This document shows, one piece after another, positions 39,082 through 48,877 of a DNA stretch of 64,000 nt. The translations under genes were made by a program, and so were the position numbers. Position 1 is the first letter of the stretch, and every line of letters begins with the position of its first letter. The DNA lies in NCBI GenBank assembly GCA_947381415.1, contig CANCVB010000006.1, forward strand, positions 1-64,000, written 5' to 3'. The DNA comes from Burkholderiales bacterium. GTDB lineage: Bacteria > Pseudomonadota > Gammaproteobacteria > Burkholderiales > Burkholderiaceae_C. Under the pieces are notes generated by a model. That model was not told where the DNA came from and searched no databases. It worked only from the letters and a program-made list of their open reading frames with translations.

Positions 39082-39879
39082 ATGGCCAAAATATTTTGTG
39101 TCGCAAACCAAAAAGGCGGCGTGGGCAAGACCACGACCACGGTCAATTTATCTGCGGCGCTGGCCGCCATTGGCCAACGTGTTTTGATGGTTGACTTGGA
39201 CCCCCAAGGCAATGCCACCATGGGCTCTGGCGTTGACAAACGTCAGTTGGCCAACACCGTCTATGACGTGTTGCTGGGTGAAAGCAGCATTGCTCAGGCG
39301 CGGGTGAGCAGTGCATGGGGCGAGGCTGCGGCCAAACCCCAGTCGCCCAAGTACCATGTGCTGGGCGCCAACCGCGAATTGGCTGGCGCCGAGGTGGAGT
39401 TGGTCAGTCTTGCGCAGCGCGAGATGCGACTCAAACTTGCGTTGCAAGAAGTCGATACCGAGTACGACATTGTGCTTATAGATTGCCCGCCCTCGTTGTC
39501 TTTGCTGACCCTGAATGGCTTGTGTTCCGCAAACGGTGTGATCGTGCCCACGCAGTGTGAATATTTCGCGCTCGAGGGTTTGACCGATTTGGTTAACACC
39601 ATCAAACAGGTGCATGCCAACCTCAACCATGATTTGAAAATCATTGGGCTGTTGCGGGTGATGTTTGACCCACGCATCACCTTGCAAATGCAGGTGAGCG
39701 ACCAACTCAAAGCGCATTTTGGTGACAAGGTGTTCAATACCTTGATACCGCGTAATGTGCGTTTGGCAGAGGCGCCCAGCTACGGTCTGCCATGTGTGGT
39801 GTTTGACCCCAGCGCCAAGGGCAGCTTGGCCTTCATCGACTTTGCCAAAGAGTTGGTCGTTCGTTTCGAATCTTTCTGA
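39082..39879 (+). CDS. parA: Chromosome partitioning ATPase ParA (Soj)
   Basis: A 265-residue ParA with the deviant Walker A KGGVGKTTTTVNLSAAL, DLDPQGNATMGSGVD, and LIDCPPSLSLLTLN. It starts 2 bases after the LysE gene and is followed after 14 bases by parB. It binds DNA dynamically and moves ParB-parS complexes. Confidence 0.97.
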   Translation: MAKIFCVANQKGGVGKTTTTVNLSAALAAIGQRVLMVDLDPQGNATMGSGVDKRQLANTVYDVLLGESSIAQARVSSAWGEAAAKPQSPKYHVLGANRELAGAEVELVSLAQREMRLKLALQEVDTEYDIVLIDCPPSLSLLTLNGLCSANGVIVPTQCEYFALEGLTDLVNTIKQVHANLNHDLKIIGLLRVMFDPRITLQMQVSDQLKAHFGDKVFNTLIPRNVRLAEAPSYGLPCVVFDPSAKGSLAFIDFAKELVVRFESF

Positions 39880-39893
39880 TCCACAGGACAAGC

Positions 39894-40805
39894 ATGGCAA
39901 CCAAAAAAATCAAAGGACTGGGCAGAGGACTCGAGGCATTGTTAGGCCCGACGGCCAGCGACACCCCCAAAGCGGCTGACGATCGAGAGCCATCGAGTTT
40001 GTCACTGGAGGTGATGGTCGCCGGTGTGTACCAGCCACGTACCCGAATGGACGAAGGCAGCTTGTACGAGTTGGCCGAGAGCATCAAATCGCAAGGCATC
40101 ATGCAGCCGATTTTGGTTCGCAAGGTGGTGACGGGCAGCCATGCCGGTAAATACGAAATCATTGCCGGTGAACGTCGTTTCAGGGCGGCGAAATTGGCAG
40201 GCTTGACCGAGGTGCCGGTGCTGGTGCGTGATGTGCCCGACCAAGCGGCGGCGGCCATGGCCTTGATTGAAAACATGCAACGCGAAAACCTCAACCCTTT
40301 GGAGGAGGCGCAAGGTTTGCAGCGCCTGATCAAAGAGTTTGGTTTGACCCATGAAGACGCAGCGCAAGCCGTGGGCCGCTCCCGCAGTGCGGCGAGCAAC
40401 CTGCTGCGTTTGCTGAATTTGGCAGACCCTGTGCAATCCATGTTGATGGCGGGCGACTTGGACATGGGCCATGCCAGAGCCTTGTTGTCTTTGGACAAAG
40501 CCGCACAAATCACCGCGGCCAATCAAATCAGTGCGAAAAAACTCTCTGTGCGAGAGGCGGAAAGCTTGGCGAAAAAAATTGGCGCAGAGTTTTCCTTGGT
40601 GGCGCAAAAACCCCAAAAAGAAAAATCTCGTGACTTAAAACGCGTCGAAGAAGAACTGGCCGATCTGCTCACCGCGCAAGTGGAAATCCGCATCAAAAAA
40701 ACCGTTAAACGCCATGGGCGGCGCGAGGAAATGGGCGAGGTCGCGATCGCATTTGGCTCATTGGACGCGCTCAATGGCATCATCGACAAATTGCGCGCGG
40801 TTTAA
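39894..40805 (+). CDS. parB: Chromosome partitioning protein ParB (Spo0J)
   Basis: A 303-residue ParB. The N-terminal KGLGRGLEALLG contacts ParA. The CTPase domain has IIAGERRFRAAKLAGL and ALIENMQRENLNPLEEAQGL. A helix-turn-helix follows (THEDAAQAVGRSRSAASNLLRLL), and a C-terminal dimer domain. Its parS sites lie 1.5-2.7 kb upstream. Confidence 0.97.
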   Translation: MATKKIKGLGRGLEALLGPTASDTPKAADDREPSSLSLEVMVAGVYQPRTRMDEGSLYELAESIKSQGIMQPILVRKVVTGSHAGKYEIIAGERRFRAAKLAGLTEVPVLVRDVPDQAAAAMALIENMQRENLNPLEEAQGLQRLIKEFGLTHEDAAQAVGRSRSAASNLLRLLNLADPVQSMLMAGDLDMGHARALLSLDKAAQITAANQISAKKLSVREAESLAKKIGAEFSLVAQKPQKEKSRDLKRVEEELADLLTAQVEIRIKKTVKRHGRREEMGEVAIAFGSLDALNGIIDKLRAV

Positions 40806-40885
40806 AGGGCTTTCGCGTTTTCCTTAGCAGACATGTTCTTGTATACAGAGAATAATTCCCAACCACCTAGTTCACACAAACACCC

Positions 40886-42232
40886 ATGATCACCACATTC
40901 ACCCGTCGCACCCTTACCGCTTCTGTGTTGGCTTTGCTGGCACACACGGCCCTTGCCCAAGAGACCTTCAAAATTGGCATCGTCAGTTTCTTGTCTGGCC
41001 AAGCCGCGGAAAGCTTTGGCATACCGGCGGTCAATGGCGCCAAGGTCCTGGTCGAGGCTTTCAACAAAGGGCAAGCGCCTGCACCCTACGACAAACCCGG
41101 CATCGGCGGTTTGCCCATCGAGGCGATTTACCTGGACGAAGCGGGCGGTGCAACCAAGCAGGTGCAAGAGTTGCGCAACCTTTATGAGCGCGACAAAGTC
41201 GATGTGGTGGTGGGCTATGTGGGCTCAGGTGACTGCTTGGCGGTCGCACCCGTTGCTGAAGAACTGAAGAAATTTTTGATTTTGTACGACTGTGGCACGC
41301 CACGGATATTTGAAGACAACACGTTTCGCTATGTGTTTCGCACCGCGGCCCATGCCACCATGGACAACGTGTCCATGGCGCGCTACCTTAAAGCGCGCAA
41401 TATTCCGGTGAAAACCTATAACCTCATCAACCAAGACTACGCTTGGGGCCAAGATTCGCGCAAAGACTTTATGTTATCGATGGCCAATTTGTACCCCGAA
41501 GCCAAGCCCGGCGTAGACCAGTTACCCAAGTTTGGCGCGGGTCAGTACGGCACGGAAATTTCTGCGCTGATGTCCCAACCCGCTGATTTGGTGCATTCGA
41601 GTTTGTGGGGCGGTGATTTGCAAGCCTTTGTGTTGCAAGCGGGACCGCGTGGTTTATTCAAAAAATCACAAGTCGTCTTGACAGCAGGCGACCATGTTTT
41701 GCCGGGTCTGGGCGAAAAAATGCCCGACGGCACGATTTTGGGCGCTCGCGGCGCATACGGTTTGATGGCGCCTCCCTCACCGCTCAACACCTGGTTTTGG
41801 GACCTCTACAGCAAAGCCAATAATGTTTATCCCGTGCAAGCCCCTTACCGCATGGCGCAGGCCCTCATGGGCTTGAAGCTGGCTGCCGAAAAAGCCATGG
41901 CCGCCAACAAAGGCAAGAAACCGTCTACCGAAGTCTTGGCCGCATCCTTGCGCGGCAGCGAATGGATGTCACCTGGTGGCAAGATTCGCATGGCCCTCTC
42001 CAACGGTCAGCAAGCCATTCAAGACTCGGCCATCGGGCGCACCCAATGGGACCCTGCGAAAAAAATGGTCGTGCTCAACGACATTCAACGCTTTGATGCA
42101 GAGTGCGTGAACCCGCCGCTCAATGTCAAATCGGAAGACTGGCTGAAGTCGGGTTTTGCGGGTGCCAAGTGCGACGCCAAGCCTGCCGCGTCGGACGCGA
42201 AAGCGGTCGACAAAAAGCCCGCGAAAAAATAA
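40886..42232 (+). CDS. ABC transporter substrate-binding protein, branched-chain amino-acid/amide type
   Basis: A 448-residue periplasmic protein with a signal peptide (residues 1-24, LLAHTALA|QE) and the Peripla_BP_6 fold (FKIGIVSFLSGQAAESFGIPAVNGAKVLVEAFNKG...). Five cysteines are unusual for a short-chain binder, and the C-terminus is a Lys/Ala tail. It heads a five-gene HAAT-family operon with two permeases and two ATPases. The substrate cannot be read; leucine-like amino acids, amides or urea are family options. Confidence 0.9.
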   Translation: MITTFTRRTLTASVLALLAHTALAQETFKIGIVSFLSGQAAESFGIPAVNGAKVLVEAFNKGQAPAPYDKPGIGGLPIEAIYLDEAGGATKQVQELRNLYERDKVDVVVGYVGSGDCLAVAPVAEELKKFLILYDCGTPRIFEDNTFRYVFRTAAHATMDNVSMARYLKARNIPVKTYNLINQDYAWGQDSRKDFMLSMANLYPEAKPGVDQLPKFGAGQYGTEISALMSQPADLVHSSLWGGDLQAFVLQAGPRGLFKKSQVVLTAGDHVLPGLGEKMPDGTILGARGAYGLMAPPSPLNTWFWDLYSKANNVYPVQAPYRMAQALMGLKLAAEKAMAANKGKKPSTEVLAASLRGSEWMSPGGKIRMALSNGQQAIQDSAIGRTQWDPAKKMVVLNDIQRFDAECVNPPLNVKSEDWLKSGFAGAKCDAKPAASDAKAVDKKPAKK

Positions 42233-42238
42233 GCCGTT

Positions 42239-43135
42239 GTGAATTTAGCGCTCACCATTGCGATTGATGGCGTGACCTATGCGTCATGGTTGTTCATCGT
42301 TGCCTTGGGCCTCACCTTGGTGTTTGGGGTCTTGAAGATTCTCAATATCGCCCATGGCAGCTTTTATGCGTTGGGTGCCTATGCGACCGCGACCTTGGTC
42401 ACCATCGCTTCGACGTGGGCCTTGCCACCGGCCATGTCTTTGGTCGCCATGTTGCTGGCAGCGGTCTTGGTCGCAGTCTTGGTCGCCCCCCTGACAGAGC
42501 GCGGCTTGCTGCGTTTTTTTTACGGCCGTGATGAGGTTTTGTTGGTGTTGGTCACCTATGCCATGTTTTTGATGATGGAAGACATCACCAAACTGGTCTG
42601 GGGTGCCAACCCCTACTATGTGTCAGAGCCCTATGGCTTGTTTGGCAATATTGAAATTGGCAGCCAAACCTATGTTGGCTACGACTTCATGTTGGTCGCT
42701 TTGGCATTGGTGGTTGGCTTGGGCGTGTGGTGGGGTTTGAACCGCACACGCTTTGGCAAGATCGTGACCGCCGTGATTCACAGTGCCGAGGTGGCATCAA
42801 GCATGGGTATACAGGTTTCGCGGGTCTACATGTTGGCATTTGCGGTGGGCATCTTTTTGGCGGCTTTGGGTGGCGCATTCACCGCGCCTATGCTGTCGGT
42901 GCAACCCGGCTTGTCGGTTGGTGTCATCATCATTTCGTTTGCGGTGGTCATCATCGGTGGCTTGGGCAGTATCGAGGGTGCGGCCATCGGCGCATTGATC
43001 GTCGGATTGGCGCGCGCATTGGCGGTACATGTTTGGCCTGTCGCCGAACTGTTTTCGGTGTATTTGGTCATGGCCTTGGTGCTGATGTTTCGTCCACAAG
43101 GTTTATTTCAGCGCATCCAAGCGCGGAAAATTTAA
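42239..43135 (+). CDS. Branched-chain amino-acid ABC transporter permease LivH type
   Basis: A 298-residue permease with about eight membrane helices and the LivH motif GLTLVFGVLKILNIAHGSFYALGAYATA. The start is GTG at 42239, 6 bases after the binding-protein gene. The C-terminal half has IIGGLGSIEGAAIGALIVG, typical of the HAAT permeases. Confidence 0.93.
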   Translation: MNLALTIAIDGVTYASWLFIVALGLTLVFGVLKILNIAHGSFYALGAYATATLVTIASTWALPPAMSLVAMLLAAVLVAVLVAPLTERGLLRFFYGRDEVLLVLVTYAMFLMMEDITKLVWGANPYYVSEPYGLFGNIEIGSQTYVGYDFMLVALALVVGLGVWWGLNRTRFGKIVTAVIHSAEVASSMGIQVSRVYMLAFAVGIFLAALGGAFTAPMLSVQPGLSVGVIIISFAVVIIGGLGSIEGAAIGALIVGLARALAVHVWPVAELFSVYLVMALVLMFRPQGLFQRIQARKI

Positions 43136-43138
43136 GCC

Positions 43139-44089
43139 ATGGCAAGCAAACAATTGTCAGGGCGTGCAGGCTTTGCTTTGCTGGTGTTGGCGGGCTTGGG
43201 CTATGCCCTGCCCTCATGGATGCAATTCATGTTGACCCTGGCCATGGCCAATGGCTTGGTGTCCTTGGGCATTGTGTTGCTGATGCGAGGCGGCGTGGTC
43301 GCCTTTGGTCAGGGCTTGATGTCGGCCATTGGCGGCTATGCCGCGGCACTGGTGTTTTTGCATTGGGGCGTGACGGACGCGGTCTTGCTGGCCGTGTTGG
43401 GCGGCGCGAGTGCCATGGTCCTGACTGCCCCGTTTGCGTTTTTGCTGGCGCGTTACCGCGGCATTTTCTTTTCTATGCTGAGCCTGGCTTTGTCCATGGT
43501 GGGCTATGGTTTGCTGGTGAAAACCGAATCCTTGGGCGGCTCTGATGGTTTCAACATGGGCCGCGTCACGCTGTTGGGCCACACATTGGCAGATGGCGAC
43601 GTGCGCTTTGGCTTGTATGCCACCACCTTGGTCTTGACGGTGGTGTGTGCGGTCTTGGCGCGGATGTATTTTGTATCCAGCCGAGGCGTGGTCACCCGCG
43701 CGGTGCGCGACAACGAATTGCGTGTCGAGTATTTGGGCGGGTCGGTCAGCCAAATCATGCGTTTGAACTTTGTCTTGGCGGCCTTTTTGGGCGGCATGGG
43801 CGGCGCCTTGGCCGTCATGGCGCTCGGGCATATCGATCCCAATTTCAGTTACTGGACCACCTCGGGCGAATTTGTGTTTGTCGCGATTTTGGCGGGCAGC
43901 CAAAGCGTGGTGGCGGTGATGTTGTCGTCCCTGGTGTTGGAGGTGGTGCGTTCGTTTTCCAGCGCTTATTTCCCCAACACCTGGCAATTGGCATTGGGTA
44001 TCTTTCTGTTGCTGGTGATTCGTTTCATGCCCTTGGGCTTGGGCTCGTTATGGAGCAAGACCGATAAACCCTCGGAGAATCAAGCATGA
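43139..44089 (+). CDS. Branched-chain amino-acid ABC transporter permease LivM type
   Basis: A 316-residue permease with about nine membrane helices, LMRGGVVAFGQGLMSAIGGYAAAL and RAVRDNELRVEYLGGSVSQIMRLNFVLAAFLGGMGGALA, the cytoplasmic coupling loop of LivM. Its stop overlaps the start of the first ATPase gene (ATGA). Confidence 0.93.
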   Translation: MASKQLSGRAGFALLVLAGLGYALPSWMQFMLTLAMANGLVSLGIVLLMRGGVVAFGQGLMSAIGGYAAALVFLHWGVTDAVLLAVLGGASAMVLTAPFAFLLARYRGIFFSMLSLALSMVGYGLLVKTESLGGSDGFNMGRVTLLGHTLADGDVRFGLYATTLVLTVVCAVLARMYFVSSRGVVTRAVRDNELRVEYLGGSVSQIMRLNFVLAAFLGGMGGALAVMALGHIDPNFSYWTTSGEFVFVAILAGSQSVVAVMLSSLVLEVVRSFSSAYFPNTWQLALGIFLLLVIRFMPLGLGSLWSKTDKPSENQA

Positions 44090-44859
44090 GCCAAGAACCC
44101 TTGTTACACGCCCAAGGCCTGAACAAACAATTTGGCGCAGTGGTGGCGGCCCACGATGTGGATGTGCGGGTCAATGTCGGTGAGCGCGTGAGTTTGATTG
44201 GCAGCAACGGCGCGGGCAAAACCACGTTTGTGAACATGATCACCGGCTATGTGCGTGCCGACAGTGGCCGCATTTTGCTGGGCAACACCGACATCAGTCG
44301 CCTGGACCCGCGAGAAATTACCCGCATGGGTGTGGCGCGTTCGTTTCAAATACCGCAGCTCTACCCCAGCATGACGGTTTTGGAAAACATGTTGGTGGCC
44401 TTGGCGTGCCATGAAGCCCGCTTGTCGAGTTGGTTGCCAGCGGCCTCGCCAAAGCGCGTTCAACGTGCGGATGAGGTGTTGTCGCGTTTTAAGCTTTTGC
44501 GTCATCGCGAGCGCTTGGTGGCGGAGCTGCCGGGCGGGTTGCGCAAACTCATTGACATCGCTTTGGCCATGACAGGTTCGCCGCGTTTATTGCTGTTGGA
44601 TGAGCCCACCAGTGGCGTGGCAGCCGAGGAAAAATTTCCCATGATGGACACCATCATGCAAGCTTTACAGGGCCAAGCCTTGACCGTCTTGTTTGTCGAA
44701 CACGACATGGACATCGTCAACCGTTACTGCGACAGGGTGGTGGCGTTTTACAGTGGTCGCATCATTGCGGACGATGTGCCCGCGGTGGCGCTGGCACAAA
44801 CCGATGTTCGCCGTTACGTCACTGGCGAGCGTTTGCCTGAGGATGCGCCCCATGCTTGA
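44086..44859 (+). CDS. ABC transporter ATPase, LivG type
   Basis: A 257-residue ATPase with Walker A GSNGAGKTTFVNMITG and Walker B LLLLDEPTSGV. The signature loop reads ELPGGLRKLIDIALAM, with P and L where LSGGQ has S and Q, which is less canonical. AVAAEEK before the H-loop fits the LivG group. It overlaps livM-like and livF-like genes on both sides, so the operon is translationally coupled. Confidence 0.92.
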   Translation: MSQEPLLHAQGLNKQFGAVVAAHDVDVRVNVGERVSLIGSNGAGKTTFVNMITGYVRADSGRILLGNTDISRLDPREITRMGVARSFQIPQLYPSMTVLENMLVALACHEARLSSWLPAASPKRVQRADEVLSRFKLLRHRERLVAELPGGLRKLIDIALAMTGSPRLLLLDEPTSGVAAEEKFPMMDTIMQALQGQALTVLFVEHDMDIVNRYCDRVVAFYSGRIIADDVPAVALAQTDVRRYVTGERLPEDAPHA

Positions 44860-45493
44860 GGTTCGCGAGTTGCATGTGGATATTGCCTCGGCGCAAGTCT
44901 TGCGCGGACTGCGCTTGCAAGTGGCCAAGGGGCAGATGGTGGGTCTGGTCGGGCGCAATGGCGCGGGCAAAACCAGCACCTTGCGCAGCATCATGGGTCA
45001 TTTGACGCCGCACCAAGGGCAGATACTTTTTGAGGGGCAGGATTTGCTGAAGTTACCTGCGCATGCGCGGGCGGGTTTGGGCATTGGCTATATGCCTGAA
45101 GACCGTGGCTTGGTGCCAGAACTCACGGTAGAAGAAAACATGGTGTTGCCATTGTGGGTCAGTCCCACGCTGGACGTGAGAGAACGCTTGGTATGGGTGT
45201 ACTCGGTTTTGCCCGAACTCAAAGCCATGTCGGATCGGCGTGCGTTGCTGCTGTCGGGTGGACAACAAAAATTGGTGGCCTTGGCGCGTGCCTTGGCCGT
45301 GGGTACACGTTTGTTGTTGCTCGACGAGCCTTTTGAGGGCGTGGCGCCAGCCTTGTCTATGCGCTTGTCCGAAGTGATTGGTCAGCTCAAGTCCACCGAT
45401 TTGTCGGTCTTGATTGCCCAATCAGATGTCAACCACGCCAATGAACTGCTGGACGCGCAAGTCGTGATTGAGCGCGGCGCAAACCAGGCTTAG
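44852..45493 (+). CDS. ABC transporter ATPase, LivF type
   Basis: A 213-residue ATPase, slightly short for LivF. Walker A VGRNGAGKTSTLRSIMGHL, signature LSGGQQKLVALARAL and Walker B LLLLDEPFEGVAP. ATG at 44852 overlaps the preceding gene by 8 bases; the open frame further upstream is in the LivG region and out of family. The last 4 bases overlap the convergent oxidase gene. Confidence 0.92.
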   Translation: MLEVRELHVDIASAQVLRGLRLQVAKGQMVGLVGRNGAGKTSTLRSIMGHLTPHQGQILFEGQDLLKLPAHARAGLGIGYMPEDRGLVPELTVEENMVLPLWVSPTLDVRERLVWVYSVLPELKAMSDRRALLLSGGQQKLVALARALAVGTRLLLLDEPFEGVAPALSMRLSEVIGQLKSTDLSVLIAQSDVNHANELLDAQVVIERGANQA

Positions 45494-46917
45494 TACAAAA
45501 ACACCTTGCCCGGGTTCATGATGTTGTGCGGGTCCAGCGCATGCTTGATGGTGCGCATCATGGCCACCGCACCCACACCCGCTTCAGTGACCAAGAAGTC
45601 CATTTTGTGCAAACCAATGCCGTGTTCACCTGTGCAAGTCCCCTCCAAGGCCAAGGCGCGGGCCACGAGTTGGTTGTTCAGGTCTTCGGCCGTGGCGCGT
45701 TCATGGTCGCTGTTGGGGTCGATCAAATAGCCAAAGTGGAAATTGCCGTCGCCCACATGGCCGACCAGGAAATACGGGATGCCAGAGGCGTCCACTTCAG
45801 CCACCGAGTCCAGCAGGCAATCGGCCAATCGAGAGATGGGCACACAGGTGTCGGTGCTGATGGCACGGCAACTGGGGCGGCTTTGGATGCCTGCGAAGTA
45901 GGTGTTGTGCCGCGCGGTCCACAAGCGGGTGCGTTCCTCGGGGGTGGTGGCCCATTCAAACGCATGGCCTTCATGCTCGGTGGCAATCTCTTGCACGGTT
46001 TCGGCCTGCTCTTTCACGCTGGCCGGCGAGCCGTGGAACTCCATGAGCAACATGGGTTGTTCGGGCAGGCTGAGCTTGGAGTGGGCATTGACCATGCGCA
46101 CCGCGTTGGCGTCGATCAACTCCACGCGGGCAATGGGAATGCCCATTTGGATGATTTGAATGGTGGTGCGCACCGCGGCTTCAATGCTGGGGAAGGAGCA
46201 GGTGGCCGCCGACACCGCTTCAGGCAGCGGGTACAGCTTGACGGTGATCTCGGTGATGACGCCCAAGGTGCCCTCGCTGCCCACCATCAAGCGGGTGAGG
46301 TCGTAGCCTGCAGACGATTTGCGCGCGCGCGTACCGGTGCGAATCACCTCGCCGCTGGCAGTGACGACCTCTAAGCCCAGCACGTTTTCGCGCATGGTGC
46401 CGTAGCGAACCGCGTTCGTGCCACTGGCGCGGGTGGCGCTCATGCCGCCGATCGTGGCGTCCGCGCCAGGGTCGATGGGGAAAAACAAACCGGTGCTTTT
46501 CACTTCCTCGTTGAGTTGCTTGCGGGTGACGCCGGCTTGCACCGTGACCGTCAGGTCTTCCGCATTGATGGACAAGACCTTGTTCATGCGCCCCATGTCG
46601 ATGCTGATGCCGCCTTGTACCGCCAGCAAATGGCCCTCTAACGAGGTGCCCACGCCAAACGGGATGATGGGCACCCGGTGGGCCGCTGCCATGCGCACGG
46701 TTTGCGCCACATCGTCGGTGCATTCGGCAAACACCACAGCCGCAGGGGGTGGCACGGTGGTGTAGGCCGACTCATCGCGCCCGTGCTGCTCGCGCACCAC
46801 CAGTGCGGTGCTGCAACGCTCACCAAAGTGGGCTTTGAGTTCAGCGATCAGTGCGGGTGGCACTTCGCGTTGGTTGACCTCGGGGATCAAATGTTGGACG
46901 GCGGTAGGGGCATTCAT
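45490..46917 (-). CDS. FAD-binding D-lactate/glycolate-type oxidase
   Basis: A 475-residue GlcD/Dld-family flavoenzyme. The PCMH FAD-binding domain includes PFGVGTSLEGHLLAVQGGISIDMGRMNKVLSI and GADATIGGMSATRASGTNAVRYGTMRENVLGLEVV. The C-terminal domain has GHVGDGNFHFGYLIDP and GTCTGEHGIGLHKMDFL, ending MNPGKVF. It oxidises a 2-hydroxy acid, most likely D-lactate, passing electrons to quinone or cytochrome. Single-gene form without glcE/glcF points to D-lactate dehydrogenase (cytochrome). Confidence 0.88.
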   Translation of the reverse strand: MNAPTAVQHLIPEVNQREVPPALIAELKAHFGERCSTALVVREQHGRDESAYTTVPPPAAVVFAECTDDVAQTVRMAAAHRVPIIPFGVGTSLEGHLLAVQGGISIDMGRMNKVLSINAEDLTVTVQAGVTRKQLNEEVKSTGLFFPIDPGADATIGGMSATRASGTNAVRYGTMRENVLGLEVVTASGEVIRTGTRARKSSAGYDLTRLMVGSEGTLGVITEITVKLYPLPEAVSAATCSFPSIEAAVRTTIQIIQMGIPIARVELIDANAVRMVNAHSKLSLPEQPMLLMEFHGSPASVKEQAETVQEIATEHEGHAFEWATTPEERTRLWTARHNTYFAGIQSRPSCRAISTDTCVPISRLADCLLDSVAEVDASGIPYFLVGHVGDGNFHFGYLIDPNSDHERATAEDLNNQLVARALALEGTCTGEHGIGLHKMDFLVTEAGVGAVAMMRTIKHALDPHNIMNPGKVFLY

Positions 46918-46990
46918 GGCGGCATCTCCTTAGGCGTTTCGCATTCTATGTAGGAAGCCGCTGTTTGGCTGTCACCTGAGATGCACGGCG

Positions 46991-47887
46991 TCAAGGCTTG
47001 GGGGGTAATTCAATGCCAGGGAATATTTTGATCACTGCGCTGTCGTCTTCTTTGGCAAAACCCGCGCTGCTGGCTTGCATGAACATTTGGTGCGCGGTGC
47101 TCGACAGCGGCAAGGGAAATTTACTCGCCCGCGCCATGTCCAACACCAGCCCCAGGTCTTTGACAAAGATGTCGACCGCAGACAGCGGCGTGTAGTCGCC
47201 GGCCAACACATGGGCCATGCGGTTTTCAAACATCCAGCTGTTGCCCGCGCTGTGGGTGATGACCTCATACAAAGCCGCAGGGTCCACACCCTCGCGCAAA
47301 CCCAGTGCCATGGCCTCGGCCGCAGCCGCGATGTGCACACCGGCCAACAGTTGGTTGATGATCTTGACTTTGCTGCCAGCACCCGCGCTGTCGCCAAGTT
47401 TGTAGACCGAGGCGGCCATGGCTTGCAACAACGGCTCGCACAGTGCATAGGCCTGCGGTTTGCCAGCCGTCATCATGGTCATTTGCCCACTGGCGGCCTT
47501 GGCCGCGCCACCAGAAATCGGCGCGTCCACATACTGCAAGCCCAGAGTTTCCAGACGCGCCTCCAAGGCCACTGACCAGTTGGGGTCGACGGTAGAGCAC
47601 ATCACAAACACACTGCCCTTGGCCAGGGTGGCCGCCGCGCCTTGCGCGCCAAACAGCACATCCTCGGTTTGGGCGGCATTCACCACCACACTCACCACGG
47701 CTTGGCATGATTTGCCCACCTCGGCGGGCGAGGCGCAGGCCACACCGCCTTGGGCGGCAAACGCCTCGGCCACACCTGGGCGCGCGTCACACACAAACAC
47801 CTCGAAACCTGCGCGTCGCAAACTGCCCGCCATGCCTTGACCCATGGCGCCCAACCCGATCACACCCACTTGTTTCACTGTTTGCAT
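46991..47887 (-). CDS. 3-hydroxyisobutyrate-dehydrogenase-family NAD(P) oxidoreductase
   Basis: A 298-residue beta-hydroxyacid dehydrogenase: N-terminal VGVIGLGAMGQGMAGSLRRAG, substrate loop VDAPISGGAAKAASG, catalytic Lys in GAGSKVKIINQLL. ATG at 47887 follows CAGGAGCG; an open frame to 48280 is an extension over the divergent gene. The sequence fits the L-threonate dehydrogenase (LtnD) or tartronate-semialdehyde-reductase groups. Substrate is not assigned. Confidence 0.88.
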   Translation of the reverse strand: MQTVKQVGVIGLGAMGQGMAGSLRRAGFEVFVCDARPGVAEAFAAQGGVACASPAEVGKSCQAVVSVVVNAAQTEDVLFGAQGAAATLAKGSVFVMCSTVDPNWSVALEARLETLGLQYVDAPISGGAAKAASGQMTMMTAGKPQAYALCEPLLQAMAASVYKLGDSAGAGSKVKIINQLLAGVHIAAAAEAMALGLREGVDPAALYEVITHSAGNSWMFENRMAHVLAGDYTPLSAVDIFVKDLGLVLDMARASKFPLPLSSTAHQMFMQASSAGFAKEDDSAVIKIFPGIELPPKP

Positions 47888-47966
47888 GCATCGCTCCTGA
47901 AAACCCCTAAGCGTAGCCGAGTTGCGCCGGTGCTGAGAGAATGCAGCCAATCTCAGGGACAAGCAC

Positions 47967-48530
47967 ATGGCGAATCGACTCACACAAATTGCTACGCGCA
48001 CAGGCGACGATGGCACCACCGGCTTGGGCGACAACCGCCGCGTCAGCAAAAACAGCTTGCGCGTGCATGCCATGGGTGAGGTCGATGAACTCAACTCGCA
48101 CATCGGTGTTTTGTTGTGTGAAGACATGCCCGAGGGCTTACGCAGAGTGCTTATCGAAGTGCAGCACCAGTTGTTCAACCTGGGCGGCGAACTGAGCATC
48201 CCGGGCTTTGAGTTGCTGAAAGCGGCCTCGGTGGTGGCGCTCGACGATGCGCTGAATGAACACAATGCATCCTTGCCCAAACTGCAAGAATTTATTTTGC
48301 CCGCGGGCTCGCGGGCGGCATCTCTCGCACATGTTTGCCGTACCGTGGCGCGGCGCGCCGAGCGCGCGGTGGTGGCCTTGGGTGCAGAAGAGGCCTTGAA
48401 CGATACCCCGCGTCAGTACCTCAACCGTTTATCGGACCTGATGTTTGTGTTGGCGCGTGTACTCAATCGCATGCATGGGGGTGATGATGTGTATTGGAAA
48501 AGCGAACGCTTGAACAGCCAGCAGGCATGA
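47967..48530 (+). CDS. Cob(I)alamin adenosyltransferase, PduO type
   Basis: A 187-residue adenosyltransferase with the ATP-binding N-terminus TRTGDDGTTGLGDNRRVSKN, VHAMGEVDELNSHIG, and AGSRAASLAHVCRTVARRAER with NRLSDLMFVLAR. It makes adenosylcobalamin. With MetH in the window it shows cobalamin use, but no adenosylcobalamin-dependent enzyme is seen here. It overlaps the next gene by four bases. Confidence 0.94.
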   Translation: MANRLTQIATRTGDDGTTGLGDNRRVSKNSLRVHAMGEVDELNSHIGVLLCEDMPEGLRRVLIEVQHQLFNLGGELSIPGFELLKAASVVALDDALNEHNASLPKLQEFILPAGSRAASLAHVCRTVARRAERAVVALGAEEALNDTPRQYLNRLSDLMFVLARVLNRMHGGDDVYWKSERLNSQQA

Positions 48531-48859
48531 CACCGATGACGCGCATGGCTTGTGGCCTGTACCTGGCTTGTCTGTCGGCCCACAACTGGGCAGACACCTA
48601 TCACTTGCTTTGCGAAGTGGCTTACATGCCTACCCGCAGCACATGGGCGCGCGAGGTGGCGCTCGATGTGCTGGACGCGACCCCCACCCGCGTCGTCATC
48701 GATGGCGTTCAGGCCTATAGCTTTGCCATCAACGGTGCGCAACTGTTGACCGCGATTGACAATGAGCGCATCGCGCTGGACTTGGACGCCTTGACATGGC
48801 AAAGCGATTTTCGTGACATGGCCTTTGGGCAAGGCCGGTGCAGCGCGCAAACCCCTTAG
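48527..48859 (+). CDS. Small exported protein of unknown family
   Basis: 110 residues. The N-terminus MTPMTRMACGLYLACLSAHNWA looks like a signal peptide. The rest is compact, with three further cysteines or cysteine positions (LLCEV, GRCSAQ), and no motif I recognise. Start ATG 48527 overlaps the adenosyltransferase stop (ATGA), so it is translationally coupled to it. Codon use matches neighbours. Function is unknown. Confidence 0.65.
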   Translation: MTPMTRMACGLYLACLSAHNWADTYHLLCEVAYMPTRSTWAREVALDVLDATPTRVVIDGVQAYSFAINGAQLLTAIDNERIALDLDALTWQSDFRDMAFGQGRCSAQTP

Positions 48860-48877
48860 CCACCACAGGAGCACAGT